From contig JAMXIF010001253.1 in assembly GCA_028583685.1 (NCBI GenBank), positions 101,336,677 through 101,400,676 on the forward strand: a stretch of DNA of 64,000 bases. Direction: 5' to 3'. The translations under genes and the position numbers were made by a program. The first letter of the stretch is position 1; every line of letters starts with the position of its first letter. The notes under the pieces were generated by a model. The model had not been told where the DNA came from. It saw only the letters and a program-made list of their open reading frames with translations, and ran no database searches. Below are positions 1 to 10,913 of the stretch, piece by piece. Source of the DNA: Petaurus breviceps papuanus (lineage: Eukaryota > Chordata > Mammalia > Diprotodontia > Petauridae).

Positions 1-130
1 AGGAAATATGTTCATTTTTAAGAAGGCGTGGGCTAGTACAGTAATATGGTTCACACTTTATTTCACTACTATTTGAAGGACCTTTCTCCTTTGCCCAGGC
101 CCTTCCAATGTCCATCTCCAGGCATCCTAA

Positions 131-272
131 TGAATATCAGGTCACTGAATCCAGATGGCTCTGGAGGAGAAAGTGAGGCTGGTGACCTTGCACAGCCCTC
201 CCTCACTCAAATCAAAGTCAACCTGCAAGTCATGTCATCATTTCCTTGATGCCATGGTCGTCTTAGAAAATG
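131..272 (-). mobile_element. Mar1-like SINE fragment
   Basis: Reverse complement of the same SINE seen at 1842-2012 and 26785-26995. Shared blocks include the run reading CAGCCTCACTTTCTCCTC and GAGTGAGGGAGGGCTGTGCA on the minus strand. It resembles the marsupial tRNA-derived SINE whose tail matches RTE-type LINEs (Mar1); the family name is from memory. The flanking 1-130 shows no recognisable feature. Confidence 0.7.
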
Positions 273-1841
273 AAGTACAAACACAGTAATGTCCTGAGTC
301 TGCCAAGAGAACGGATGCAAAGTAATGGACAATATTACCTCTGGAGGCTGGAGCATTGGTGCCTCTTTGATGCGTCCCCTTCCCTGTGCAGGAATGTAAG
401 CTGTGCCCACAAGTTTAATGAATTGGATGTTGAGACTAAAAAGAAAAAAGTTTCCTTTTAGGAGTCAGTGGCTGCCCCACCTACTTTTCTTTTTCCTTTG
501 GCAATACAGCCCAGAAAGCTTCTGGAATTGCTTATAGCAAGTCTGTCTCAACTGGAAAAAAAAGACTTAAAAGCATTTTTTTCCCCCAAAATCATGCACC
601 TTAGCCAGCTCCTTTATAACACATAATAGAGTACATTTTACAAGCACTGGGGATGGATTTTTTTTTTCACAAATAAATCATTAAATCTCCTACCCTGTGA
701 ATGTATATGATTAAATCGAATAATTATAGGACTTGAACCTTTTGGCTTCAGATTGGTTGGACCTCTTTTTTCCTCTTTATTTTTGAAGTGATGTTGAAAT
801 CTATTAACGAAGCTTTCTTGATGAGAGATAGCATGGTCTGTGTACTATTCTTGTTTGTTTAAAGCATCTTCCCTCTCTAGAGCAATTTAGCAATCCAAGG
901 ACCAGGATGGGCTGAGCTCAATAAGAGCCACTCCCTAACCATCCCCCATCTCCAAGGCATCTGGAGAGGAAGGTTAAATTCATTACTTGTGAAGTTCACA
1001 GAAAATACTCTTTTATCCTGAAGAGTAAGAAGTTACATGTCTTTAGCTGTTTGGCTCTTTAGGAGTCTAAGGACCCGGAAAGATTTGATTTTCTATAATG
1101 CCATAGAGCAGATTGAGATTGGCATATTAAAAAGCAATGACTTTTAGGATTCCTCCCAAAGCTGTAATGTGGATGACCTAGAGAAAATGCTTTTGGCAAA
1201 CTTGGGACTGTAGGGTCTGGTGGTAGCATCTGTCAGGGAATATCAGGGCAATAACTGATGATTCTGGAACTTAAGGAAGTGTAGGGGAGATGAGGAAAGA
1301 GACCTCTTGGTTCTTTGGACACAAAGCCCAGAAGGGAAATAGGCCCTGGGATATAGCCTGGTGGGGAGAAAACAGACCAGAGACCCCAGGGCACGCTGAA
1401 ACTCTTGATGAAGAGGCCAACACTGGGGAAAGGAGCAGGCTGGGACTGGTCCACTTGCTGTTGAATTTGGAAAAAGTTAATCTGTCTCCCAGAGAGTTTA
1501 ACCTAATACAGCTGTGGTATAGCCTACACTCCCCAAACCCCCTAACATCTAGGTGAAGGTGTGGTTAGGAGGGTAACAATGGTCAGGGTCAGGCTGGTGG
1601 GTGGAAGGCAGTGTGACCCTCTCTTGATTCCTTCCTGCAGTGGAATATGTATGTCTTCAGTACAGTAAGTCAGTCACCAGCCAAGGAGAGGGTCCTGATA
1701 GGATGGGTGTGGTGACCTGGGACTAGGCAGAAAACAGAGGTGGACATGGGCACATGGGGGGGGGCAGGACTGTGTGATGGCAGGACTGGAAGAGGATCAT
1801 GAAACCCAAGATGATCACTGGGAGGAAGGTTGTTTTTTGTT
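273..1841. other. Unclassified DNA, no gene seen
   Basis: I see no repeat that I can name and no coding signal here. Open frames are short and lack recognisable motifs. The G-run near 1757 and the T-rich runs near 660 are simple sequence only. Confidence 0.5.
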
Positions 1842-2012
1842 GTTATTTGTCCTTCGTTCTCAAAGACGACCATGACTTCAGGGAGGTGACGCCATGACTT
1901 GCAAGTGAAATGGATTTGAGTGAGGGAGGGCTGTGCAAAATCACCAGCCTCACTTTCTCCTCTGGAGTCTTCTAGGTCCAGATATAAGTCAGGAGAACCA
2001 GAGATGGCCCTG
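1842..2012 (+). mobile_element. Mar1-like SINE
   Basis: Starts near TTTGTCCTTCGTTCTCAAAG and continues through GAGGTGACGCCATGACTTGC and GAGTGAGGGAGGGCTGTGCA. It forms an inverted pair with the copy at 131-272. A 153-codon minus-strand frame at 1670-2131 crosses this SINE and is not a gene. Confidence 0.75.
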
Positions 2013-2164
2013 GCTGGGAAGAATGTATAGAGAGAGGGTAAGAGAAGGAAGTGTATTTCCAGGATATCAGGGACACTGGGGGAAGCCCTGATCCCCCCAC
2101 CTAGTTTTGACTCTGGAGAACAGAAACTCATTTTGGTTTTGGACTGGCCTTTCTTTATTCAGTT

Positions 2165-2350
2165 CACAGGTTTCATATGATTTACAGTGGAAGGGATCTG
2201 AGAGATCATTTATAATTTCATTTTACAAATGAGGAAACGGGTCTAGGGAGTTTAAGTGACTTTCTCATATTGACTCATTTTGATTCAATTCCATAAAATG
2301 AAGGAGTTGGACTAGATGACCTCTAAGGTCCCTTTTAATTCTAAATCTTA
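2165..2350. mobile_element. MIR-class SINE remnants, two orientations
   Basis: The first part (about 2165-2265) reads as a reversed MIR: TTTTACAAATGAGGAAACG followed by TTTAAGTGACTTTCTCA. The second part (about 2290-2350) is forward MIR: AAAATGAAGGAGTTGGACTA, then GATGACCTCTAAGGTCCC. Both are old and truncated. Confidence 0.65.
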
Positions 2351-2354
2351 AGAA

Positions 2355-2590
2355 TTTGGATAAAAGTTTGTTAAGTGCATGCTATGTACAACCCTATCCA
2401 CCGCCACCGCCACACTTTGCATAAGACGCAAAGTATCAATAAGACAGGACCTCGTTTCTCTTGAAGCTTAGAGACAAGTAGGGGGAAATGATAACTAGAA
2501 TGCAAAATAATATATAATTAGTATGCAAAAAAAGGTACAACAAAATCCTTTGTGAGGTCCAAGCAAGAAAAGGTCTTCAAGGCTGCGTGT
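2355..2590 (-). mobile_element. L2 3' fragment
   Basis: Reads as the reversed 3' end of L2: TTTGTTAAGTGCATGCTATG, then a degenerate block equivalent to CCTCAAGGAGCTTA. Heavily diverged. 2591-2924 beyond it is unclassified. Confidence 0.5.
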
Positions 2591-2924
2591 TAGCCCCAAC
2601 TGCAATTCCTTTGCCTCAGTTAAACACCCTTATTGTTGCTACTGTGTAGTCCTCTTTCTTTCAGGTTGATGTCTCCAAGATGATGAAGTGTATTTTCACT
2701 GTTCCTCTTTGACAGTGTGGCTCAGAGTGGACTTTAATTCAGAGCAAAACTAATGCATGTCAACAAATTATTTTGAAGTAAATATGGTACATCATAGCAG
2801 AAAAATATGTATATATTTCCATCTATATTTATCTTTTTTAAAGGAATATGTCATCTTGGAGACACCCCCATGTTTGAAAATGAATGACTCTTTTTACATT
2901 TTAAGTTCATCTGTCAGGAAGTGA

Positions 2925-3080
2925 ACGATGTGGTGTGTCTCGTCTTCATTATTTTGGACTTGTGGTTAATCATTGCCCTGATGAGAGTTCTCAGGTCTTT
3001 CAAACTTGTTTTTCCCTTTAATGTTGCTCTCCGTGTATATAAATGGTTCTACTTTGCACCAGTTCAGAGAGGACTCTCAG
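2925..3080 (-). mobile_element. L1 ORF2/3' fragment
   Basis: On the plus strand TAATCATTGCCCTGATGAG and TCTCAGGTCTTTCAAACTTG match the reversed 3' region shared by the other L1 tails here (compare 39990-40060). Truncated at both ends. Confidence 0.6.
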
Positions 3081-3204
3081 GCACAGTTTCTTAGATGAGT
3101 AGCACCTGAGCTGGACCTTAAAAAAAGATAAGGAAATTTGAAAGAAAATAAGGTAGAAACAAGGATTGTTATTATTATTATTCTCAATAGCTAACATTTC
3201 TATT

Positions 3205-3455
3205 AGTAACCATTAGGTCCTGGCAGCTAGGTGGCATAGTGGGTGGAGCACTGGGCCTGGAGGCATAAAGACCTGAGTTCAAATGTAGCCCCAGACACAG
3301 ACTAGCTGTGTGAATCTGAGATGCCACTTAAGCTGTTTGCTTCTGTTTCCTCAATTATAAAATGGGATCATAACAGTACTCCCCTCCCCCCAGTTGCTGT
3401 AAAGATCAAATGAGGATAATAACTGTAAAGTATCTGACAAATCTTCATGCATTCT
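3205..3455 (+). mobile_element. CORE-SINE (MIR/THER-type)
   Basis: Begins with the tRNA-like head GGCAGCTAGGTGGCATAGTG, then GGAGCACTGGGCCTGGAG and a degenerate pol III B-box-like GAGTTCAAATGT. Ends in an MIR-type tail (TGAGGATAATAACTGTAAAG). tRNA-like SINE head, not a tRNA gene. Confidence 0.8.
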
Positions 3456-3514
3456 ATCAGTGTCATTGGCTCCACTAATACCACACTCAAGGGCTGTTGC
3501 CCATTTTTATTTAA

Positions 3515-3645
3515 ACAGCTAAGGCTGACTATGTATATTTGTTACAAAGGTTTGTTTTTCTATTTTTTTGTTGGGGATGTGAAGAGACACAAAAATGCTT
3601 ATTAATTGAAAAACAACTGAATTAAAAAAATAAACAGCAATGGTT
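3515..3645 (+). mobile_element. L1 3' UTR tail fragment
   Basis: Contains GACTATGTATATTTGTTACA followed by T-rich sequence and a G-rich stretch, matching the 3' UTR tails at 22370-22450 and 52290-52350, then an A-rich end near 3622-3640. Confidence 0.55.
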
Positions 3646-5150
3646 GTGAGGTAAAGTAAAGCACACTGATGGAGTGGATGAAACTGAACAGAAAAAAAGT
3701 CCCAACCTGGATTACATGAAAACATTTCTGATGCAGGGATCTCTCTGGGCACAGCGACCTCTGTGTGCCCATGATATAACTTTTACCATGCAACCCAGAG
3801 CCTGTGTGAATTAGTTACTTGGGAAACAATGGCCTCCATGACAAACTAACCAACCATCTTGAAAGGGCTAAATGACTGTCTTAGTCTGAGAATGCTGAAG
3901 CTTGGCAAAGGAAGTAAGTGGTCAAAGCCATATTACTCAAAGCCTTTCAAACATGCCTGAATGAAGCTCTCTCTCACTCAGTCCTGCAGAGAATAGGCTT
4001 ATGCTGACCCCGCAGGGCATTGACAAGATGACCTCATGAATTTTTTTCTATCTCTAGTTTCTATAAAGGGGAGAGGCTAGGGCTGTACCAATGAAACAAA
4101 GGGGTAAGCTCAAACTGTCAAAGGCTTTTCATGCTGAATCTGAGTCTTATTTGAGAACATCTACCAAAGAACTTTAAAAGCCCCTATAGACAGATTGTTA
4201 CAGAGCATTATACCAGAGATAATAGCATAGGATCATAGAACTGGAAAGGACCTCAGAAGCCATCGAGACCAACCCTCTCATTTTAGGACAAAACTGAAGT
4301 TGAGATTGGGAAATGACTTACCCAAGGTCATAGGGCAGTATATTTCCTTCTGTCCACTAAAGAGAGAGTGCATCAGGCAAAACTCCCTTTCAGTGTGTGA
4401 ACTATAAAACACCTTCCATTCCTTCTGTGAAAATGACTACAGGAGCTGTCATGGGTATTCTCTTATAATTCTTGCAGCAACTCCAAACATCCTCTGTTAT
4501 ACAACAGGATAAATACAAAATGCTAAACACTTCCCTTAAAAGGAAAGCCTGCTAAATCAAGTTTGTTTCCTATTTGGGAGCCAAATACAATCACATGGCT
4601 CTCTCCCAATCACCAGATAAAGTGCAGACAAAAAAAATTGGAAGAAAATGAGAATCTTCCTTAAGATTTGTTCATGTTCAATAGGGGACATAGTTTGCTT
4701 TTGCTTTTCATTTTTTAAAACTGATAAGATGGGCATTATTTATTTTGAGGGACATGTACATTAGCTGCCATGGCAACTCATGTTACTGTTAGCACTCTAT
4801 GTGGCCAATTAAGGCCCTTCATTATACTTATCTTTTTTTTTTCTTAGAAGCTTGGCAAAGCCACTCAAGCCAGACAGAGATAAGTATCTTATAAGCACTG
4901 GACACCAGGTTTTGTTTTCCCTTCTATTTACTTCTCTGGAAATCTTCATACAGTATACAGAGGAAATGTGTTTGCCTCCCTCCTACTGCTGACTGTAGCC
5001 TAATTCCCAGCCTGACACTTTGTTCTGGCCAGTCGTATCTGCCTGACATCATCTAAGGGGCTCAGTTCTGCCCACATCCAGTTCAAATACTGTGCAGGGA
5101 ACACATAAGACTCCTTAGATCTGCCACACATCTGTCCTACTTTGTGAGTG
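3646..5150. other. Mostly unclassified, one MIR remnant
   Basis: A reversed MIR-like SINE lies near 4228-4345 (GATCATAGAACTGGAAAGGA, then ACTTACCCAAGGTCATAGGG). The rest shows no repeat or gene that I can support. Confidence 0.45.
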
Positions 5151-5154
5151 TTGC

Positions 5155-5330
5155 TCAAACAGCTGGTGGCACAACAGAGAGAGTAGTAAGTTTGGAATTG
5201 GAAAGACCTTCATTCAAATCTAGCTTTGGACATTTACCTACCTGTGTGACTCTGGGCAAATCATTTCACCTTGAATCTTGAACCTCAGTTTCTTCATCTA
5301 TGAAAACAAGGTGGTGATAAGGTATGATTC
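5155..5330 (+). mobile_element. MIR SINE
   Basis: Carries the MIR core: TGTGTGACTCTGGGCAAATC then CCTCAGTTTCTTCATCTATG, preceded by a degenerate tRNA-like head with TTCAAATCTAGC. Old and diverged. Confidence 0.75.
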
Positions 5331-5454
5331 CTTAGGCTGGATATCAATCTTTAACATCTGCATATGTCTTTCTACCTGCCTTATATTCCTAGACTCTAAA
5401 CATAACTTGTATATTTGAAAACTATTTCTTGTCTGTACCTTCCTGCCCAGTATA

Positions 5455-5614
5455 AATTCCTAGCCTCAAGGCTACATGTGGTCCTCTAGGTCCTCAAGTA
5501 CAGACCTTTGACCAAATCCAAACTTCACAGAACAAATTTGGGTTTGTCAAAGGGCTGCACTTGAGGAACTAGAGGGTCACATGTGGTCTTGAGGCCACAG
5601 GTTCCTCACCCCTG
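5455..5614. mobile_element. Palindromic MITE, probably hAT-type
   Basis: Two arms of about 53 bases form a long inverted repeat. The left arm (5462-5516) holds GCTACATGTGGTCCTCTAGG; the right arm (about 5542-5595) holds CTAGAGGGTCACATGTGGTC. The loop is about 27 bases. Such hairpin-like elements are usually non-autonomous DNA transposons; hAT affiliation is inferred from a remembered marsupial repeat and not from a visible 8-bp target duplication. Confidence 0.6.
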
Positions 5615-5864
5615 TCCTAGACTGTGAATGGAGCCATTTTCCATACGAATCCTTACTGCTTAGTTCAAACCCTTGACTGCTGAAGCCAATGCTGGACTTT
5701 ATATCTTACTCACTCAATCTGGTGTGAAGATCATCACCATTCCTTTCCAGTACCCTCTGGCTCCTTGACTGGATCCCTTTCCCAACTAGAAACCCTAGTT
5801 TCATCAAACCCTAGCATCTAATCTTAATCTTTTATCTGTCTTGATCTATAGGCCTCCAAGTCCT

Positions 5865-7075
5865 ACCTTTAATACCCTCCAAGTTCTCCTCCTACCTATC
5901 TGACCATTCCCTTGGTTTACTTTGCTAGACATTCACCTAGGACATTCCTGCAAATAACAGATAGTCCCTCAGGGGTCTAGTATGTGCCTGGGCCCCTTTG
6001 TCTTCTCCCTCTATATTATTTTACTTGGTGATCTCCTCAGTTCCCATGGATTCAATTATCATCTCTATGCTGATGATTCTCAGATTTTCTTATCTAGCCC
6101 TTACCTCTTTCTTAACTTCCAGACTTGCATCTCCAGCCGCCTACTGGTCAGCTTAAACTCAACAGGTTCAAAACTGAATTTATCATTCCCCCCAAATCTT
6201 TCTCTTCTTCCTATATTCTCTATCTTTTGACAGCATCACCATCCTCCTAGCTACCCAGGTTTGCACCTAGGTATCATCCTCAACTCCCCATTCTCTCTCA
6301 CCCCCATAACTAATCTATGGTCAGGTTTTGTTGCTATTACCTTTATAACACCTCTCATAAATGTTCCCTTCCACCCCAGTACGGGCCCTCCTCACCTCCT
6401 GCCTGGACTATTGCAAATAGCCTTCCTAGTTGGTGTCCCTGACTCAGGTCTCTCCCCCACTCCAGTCTATCCTTCACTTAGCAGTCACACTCATCTTCCT
6501 GAAGAGCAGGTCTGGCCATGTTCACCTGAGCTCCTCCATATAATAAACTCAATGGATCTCTACCATCTCTAGCATCAAATGGAAAATCCTCTAGTGTTCA
6601 GAGCTCTTCATAACTGGGCCCTCTCCTACCTTTCTTGTCTTCTAACACCTCACCCCTATGTACTCTGTAATGTAATCCAATGACACTGGCTTCCTGGCCC
6701 TTCTTCACACTATTTCCTGATTCCCCATGGGGGACACACATTTGTCCCCCATGACTCAAATTCTTTGCCTCCTTGCATCCCTTCCTGGTGTCCTTAAAGG
6801 GCCAGCTAAAAATCTCACCTGTGAGAAGTCTTTCCAGATCCCTTTATTGATAGTGCTCACCCTTTCTTATTTATCTCCAGTGTATTCTGCCTATATCTTA
6901 CTTTTACATGGTTGTTTGCATTTTTCTCCCTCATTAGACTGTGAACTAATTGGACTAACTCAATTTCCTTGAGAGGTGAAATGTCTTCTACCTTTCTTTC
7001 TTTGCATCTTAAGCAATTAGCACAAGGTCTAGCACACAGTAGGTGCTTAATAAATACTCATTGACTGACTGGACT
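5865..7075 (+). mobile_element. L2 LINE with reverse-transcriptase block
   Basis: An L2 (CR1-group LINE) fragment. The frame from 5982 reads [19 protein letters not shown] and then [13 protein letters not shown]; the RT catalytic YADD is encoded at 6066-6077. Downstream come other L2 blocks (CACCTCCTGCCTGGACTATT near 6395) and the L2 3' terminus: TAGCACACAGTAGGTGCTTA, AATAAATACTC. The protein is broken by stops (after 6230, after 6572) and 5'-truncated. It is a dead copy, but more complete than most L2 pieces in the window. Confidence 0.85.
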
Positions 7076-7149
7076 TAACATATGCTATCTTTCTTTGGTT
7101 CTTATTTAATGATTCTTAGATAACCCAGCTATATAAACTATTTGGAAAA

Positions 7150-7600
7150 ATAGGCAAATTCCTTTTATAGTACAAATATGATGTCGATACCAAAACCAGG
7201 AAGAATGAAAACAGAGGGAAAAAAAACACTATAGACCTATTTCCCTAATGAATATTGATGTGATTTTTTTTTCCTTTTTGGAGGGGGGAAGGTAGGGCAA
7301 TTGGGGTTAAGTGACTTGACCAAGGTCACACAGCTAGTTTTATGTTAAGTATCTGAGGTCAAATTTGAACTCAGGTCTTCCTGACTCCAGAGCCAGTGCT
7401 CTATTCACTGTGCCACCTAGCCACCCCAATTCAAAAACTTTAAATAAAGTGCTAGCAAGGAGATCACAGCAATATATCATAAGAATCATGCACAATAACC
7501 CAGTGGCATTTATACCAGGAATGCAGGCATCATTCGATGTTAGATAATTGAACGTCAATAACAAAACCAACTAAATCACACAATTGAAAAATATATAAGC
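7150..7600 (+). mobile_element. L1 ORF2 reverse-transcriptase fragment
   Basis: The L1 RT motif equivalent to NYRPISLMNID is visible in degenerate form near 7215-7260. After an interrupting SINE it continues as KTLNKVLARRSQQYI and AFIPGMQASFDV (7429-7547), which match the L1 ORF2 block LNKILA...FIPGMQ. Both ends are truncated. Confidence 0.8.
7262..7432 (-). mobile_element. CORE-SINE inserted in L1
   Basis: Reversed SINE: T-rich tail at 7266-7278, GGGGTTAAGTGACTTGACCA, CTCAGGTCTTCCTGACTCCA, ending at GCCACCTAGCCACCCC. It splits the L1 RT fragment at 7150-7600, so it is younger than that L1. No clear target duplication. Confidence 0.8.
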
Positions 7601-8071
7601 TATTTGGAAAAAATAGGTAACCCAGCATGAGAATTGCACCAGAAAGAGAATAGCCCAGTGTTCTGCTTTTAAGATGCCACTCTGCGCTGCTCTTGCTGTT
7701 TCCTATCCATAGACACTTGTCAAACTTTCACTGAGATTCTCTTATCAGAGACTCACTCTGTCTCTAGTCACCTTAGAGCAGTAAGGACCTCATGACACAC
7801 TTCAACAGTCCATTTAGGCATGACACCTTCAGCCTAAAAATGAGTGTTTGGCTCATGGGAGGAAATTCTGCTCCTTTCTTTTCACGTGAGTCCCTAGGAT
7901 TCTCTACTGATTTCTGGAGGGGGATTTGAAAATGTCCAATGTTCTCTCCATTTGGGCACTGTCCAGTGCTTCAATGGTTATGGAATGTTAGACTTGTGAA
8001 AGCTGAAGGTTGGGCAGGAAGATTTCAATTGGGAGCAGCAGGCTGCATTCCTTTTTAATAGAGAAACAAAA
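7601..8071. other. Unclassified DNA
   Basis: No recognisable gene or repeat. Composition is mixed and frames are short. Confidence 0.45.
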
Positions 8072-8212
8072 CAGTGTGTGTGTGTGTGTGTGTGTGTGTG
8101 TATCTGTGTGTGTCTGTATACAATATACACATACATACATATATATACATATATACAATATATCCCATGCATACATAATGTATGTATGTATATGTATGTG
8201 TATATATAAAAA
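8072..8212. repeat. TG/TA microsatellite cluster
   Basis: A (TG)n tract at about 8074-8101 grades into TACA/TATA/TATG repeats up to about 8210. Frames read through it in both directions are repeat artefacts. Confidence 0.9.
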
Positions 8213-8604
8213 TAAGCACTATTCATTGAAATTCCCAAATTGTTGATCATGACCAAGCAAGTTATGTGTACAGGAAACAGTCACTTCCCTTCTCCATTTG
8301 GAGAACTTAAAAAAATTGATCTAAGATAAACTGCCATAAATAATTATATAAACAGTTCCCCCATCCTTTGATTCCTTTTCCTTCTAATCCTGAAGTGGTA
8401 TTTTAGCAGTAACACCTAACACTACAATTTCCTTTCCATTTTCTTAGTAAATAGAAGTAGTAGCAGAGCTTCATATAGACAGAGGGTGGCTTTTAAACCT
8501 TTAATTATGAGGAAATAATTCAAGACATTGCTGAATTTTACTTCAAAATTGCAAGAACCCAGATTTCATTGCTATGGGATACTCCCTCAACCAATGCAGT
8601 TCCC
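8213..8604. other. Unclassified AT-rich DNA
   Basis: Nothing nameable. Short A- and T-rich runs only. Confidence 0.4.
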
Positions 8605-9015
8605 AACCACTTCAGTTCAATTAAATTCAATTAAAGGGGCTATCATGTGCTAGGTATACTGATACAAAAACAAAAATGGAAAGGATCCCTGAATATAAAC
8701 TTGAATTCTATTACATGATGCATACAGATAAATGTATAGGCTAACTAAAGACGAAAAAAAGACATGTGCCAAGTAAACTTGGAATATAAGTAAATATAAA
8801 TTATTAAGTGCAAAAACATTAAGTAAATATAAAATGATTTTAAGGGATTGGAAATCACAAAGAGCTAGGGAATTCAGGAAAGACCTCATGTAGGGGGGTG
8901 GCACTTGTGGAAGCCTTCACTTAATGTTTGGGATTCCAAGAGGCTGGCAAGGAGGGCAAGCATTCCAGGCATGGGGGCTAACCCAACTGTGCAAGGGCTC
9001 TGCATGCCTTAGAAC
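8605..9015 (-). mobile_element. L2 3' end, reversed
   Basis: Starts with the reversed L2 3' terminus (TTCAATTAAATTCAATTAAA) and runs into GGCACTTGTGGAAGCCTTCA and GCATTCCAGGCATGGGGGCT, the reverse complement of the L2 block that encodes the conserved C-terminal region. A short intact-looking minus-strand frame inside it is not a gene. Confidence 0.75.
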
Positions 9016-9131
9016 AGTGGTCTTGAAGTTTTTTTAATCTCATATCACTATAAGTAAAAAACAACAACCTTATTGTGTTCTTGGTGGAGTTGTGAACTGA
9101 TCCAGCCATTATGGAAAGCAATTTAGAACTA

Positions 9132-9154
9132 CCGTGTTTCCCTGATAATAAGAC
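9132..9154 (+). repeat. Left terminal inverted repeat of pogo element
   Basis: 23 bases; differs from the right end only at its second base. Followed by the subterminal array AAAATAAGCCCTCCCC at about 9164-9179, a second copy near 9199-9214 and a degenerate third near 9217-9230. Confidence 0.9.
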
Positions 9155-9239
9155 CTATCCCGAAAATAAGCCCTCCCCTTACTGTGTAAGATTTCTCTAA
9201 AATAAGCCCTCCCCTGAAAATAAGTCCTATTGAGATTGC

Positions 9240-9480
9240 TACTGTAGTGAAGGTGATCCCCTGCACTACACGCTACATTACGGTACCTTCTGTATGCACC
9301 ATCCCCCCCCACCCCCCCGCCCCAAACGCACACTGCGCTCCGAGCTGGATCCAATCAGAGCTGCAGCAGTGAGCGCGTCATCCTATTCTTCCCCAGTGAT
9401 TTGCTTGCTGGCGCCATTGAGAGCAGTGCCGCGGAGGAGAGCTGAGGCAGGACAACATAAAAACCTGGTATGTAAGCGGG
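9240..9480 (+). promoter_or_regulatory. Likely transposase promoter/leader
   Basis: A CpG-rich island in an otherwise CpG-poor window, with a CCAAT box at 9351-9355 (CCAATCAGAG), GC-rich runs and an A-rich CATAAAAA near 9456. It lies 130-370 bases before the transposase ATG. Part of it, including the CCAAT box, is kept in the deleted relative at 30240-30610. Promoter activity is inferred. Confidence 0.45.
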
Positions 9481-9487
9481 AGTGAGG

Positions 9488-9553
9488 GGGCATGATGGAG
9501 GATTAAAAGGGCATGATGGAGGAAAAAAGAAGAACTCAGGGGGCATGATGGAG
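9488..9553 (+). repeat. Three direct copies of GGGCATGATGGAG
   Basis: Copies at 9488-9500, 9509-9521 and 9541-9553 in the leader of the transposon, just upstream of the transposase start. They could be a local duplication or a binding-site cluster; the sequence does not decide. Confidence 0.75.
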
Positions 9554-9610
9554 TGAAAAGAAAGACTGATGGTCATAATTTTATTATTCTGTCTGTTTTG
9601 ACCCCCAGAC

Positions 9611-10912
9611 ATGAGTACAAAAAGGAAGAGCTATACTGTTGAGTATAAGAAAGCAAATGTAGAGGAGTCACATGGCAAGAATCTTGCAGTTTTCTGTAAA
9701 GAAAAACTTTTGGATCTTCGAATGGTCAGAAAATGGAGAGCAGATTATAATAACCTCAATCAACAGGTGGATGAGGGAAAAGGGAAAAAGCGCAGGTCTG
9801 GATCAGGTCGGCAGCCCTTATATCCTGACTTGGAGATCCTCATTGGTGAATGGATTGCTGACAGGAGAGCAAAGGCCTTGGTTGTGCGCAGGGCTGATAT
9901 TCAAGCATTTGCCCTTTCAATGGCATCAGAGTTTGAAATGGTCTCAGAAGGATTCAAAGCATCACAACACTGGTTGGACGGTTTCCTTCAACGGTATGAA
10001 CTGTCCCTACGTAAGAAGATCAACAACACTGTTTAAGCTGGAAGATGCTGAAGTTATTAAACGTGCACTTGCATTCAAGTCCTTTACTGATAGGATCGAC
10101 ATTTCCAAGTACCAAACCTGCAATATGATTGCTATGGATGAAACTGCAGTGTTTATGGGACAAGGATCTCAAACAACAATTCATCACAGGGGTGCAACGT
10201 CAATCTACATTCCCACCACTGGCTATGAAAGTGCACGGGTCACCTGTGTTTTGGCAATTCGTTTGGATGGAAAGAAAGCCACACCTCTAATCATCAGTAA
10301 GGGCAAGAAAGATAAGACTGAACGTGTATCTGGCATTTACGTTCTTGAAACCGAAAAAGCCTGGTGTACACAAGCCGTTATAAGAAAGTGGGTTGATTTA
10401 ATGCTGCCACTTGTTATGCGAGGTAACCAAAGAGGTCTGATAGTCTGGGATTCAGCCAGCACTCACCGCGCTAAAGAAATGAAGAACTTCCTTGCAGAGA
10501 GAAGAATAGATCAAGTAATGATTCCTGCAGGAATGACTGCCTATCTCCAGACCCTTGATATTGCAATAAACAAGCCATTCAAGGACCATTTGCGCATGGA
10601 AGTCAATGACTACATTGCAAATAGAATGGAAAGAAATCAGCATGGAAACTTTGTGAAGCCCTGTCTGCAAGAAGCCGTGACTTGGGTGAAGAAGTCATGG
10701 GATAAAATTACTGACAGCTGTGTCGCCAAGGCACTACGAGCAGGTTACCTGGGCAAGACATATTCATTTAAAGAGAGCTATATTGCTGGACATGACAGAT
10801 TGGTCCACTTCTTCTGAAGGAAATGGAGGCACAAGACATCCAGGACGGAATTCAGGGTATGGACACTTATGACGATGTTGTTGAAGAAGATGACATGATC
10901 ATTATTGAATAA
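9611..10912 (+). pseudogene. POGK-like pogo transposase, two frameshifts
   Basis: Would cut and paste the element in the nucleus by binding its terminal repeats. The N-terminal part (from ATG 9611, beginning MSTKRKSYTVEYK) is a basic helix-turn-helix segment resembling the Brinker-type domain of POGK, followed at about residues 65-135 by a CENP-B-type DNA-binding region (VRRADIQAFALSMA ... FKASQHWLDGFLQRY). The catalytic domain follows with acidic residues in MDET (codon 10137), VWDSASTH (codon 10449) and TLDIAINKPF (codon 10557), a DD35D spacing. An acidic tail ends at stop 10910-10912. The reading frame changes near 10010, one extra base after LSLR, and again near 10800, one base lost before LLLKEMEAQD. 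No internal stop appears apart from those caused by the shifts. Full length would be about 434 residues, normal for the family. It is not under host selection as far as the sequence shows. Similarity to POGK/POGZ is recalled, not searched. Confidence 0.88.
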
Positions 10913-10913
10913 A
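10908..10913 (+). promoter_or_regulatory. AATAAA polyadenylation signal overlapping the stop codon
   Basis: The TAA stop (10910-10912) lies inside AATAAA. A T-run and GTTCACATTT follow. The deleted relative keeps the same ATTGAATAAA stretch, so the deletion ends right here. Confidence 0.6.

Noticed and set aside
1670-2131. 153-codon minus-strand frame
   Set aside because: About 170 bases of it are a Mar1-like SINE read backwards; no domain or exon signal.
3205-3300. tRNA genes (here and at about 20 similar sites)
   Set aside because: The tRNA-like heads belong to CORE-SINEs with MIR-type or A-rich tails; none can fold into a complete tRNA.
9672-10036. Upstream part of the 381-codon transposase frame as true N-terminus
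   Set aside because: The family-like N-terminus lies in the other frame starting at 9611; the 9672 start is an out-of-frame shadow until the shift near 10010.
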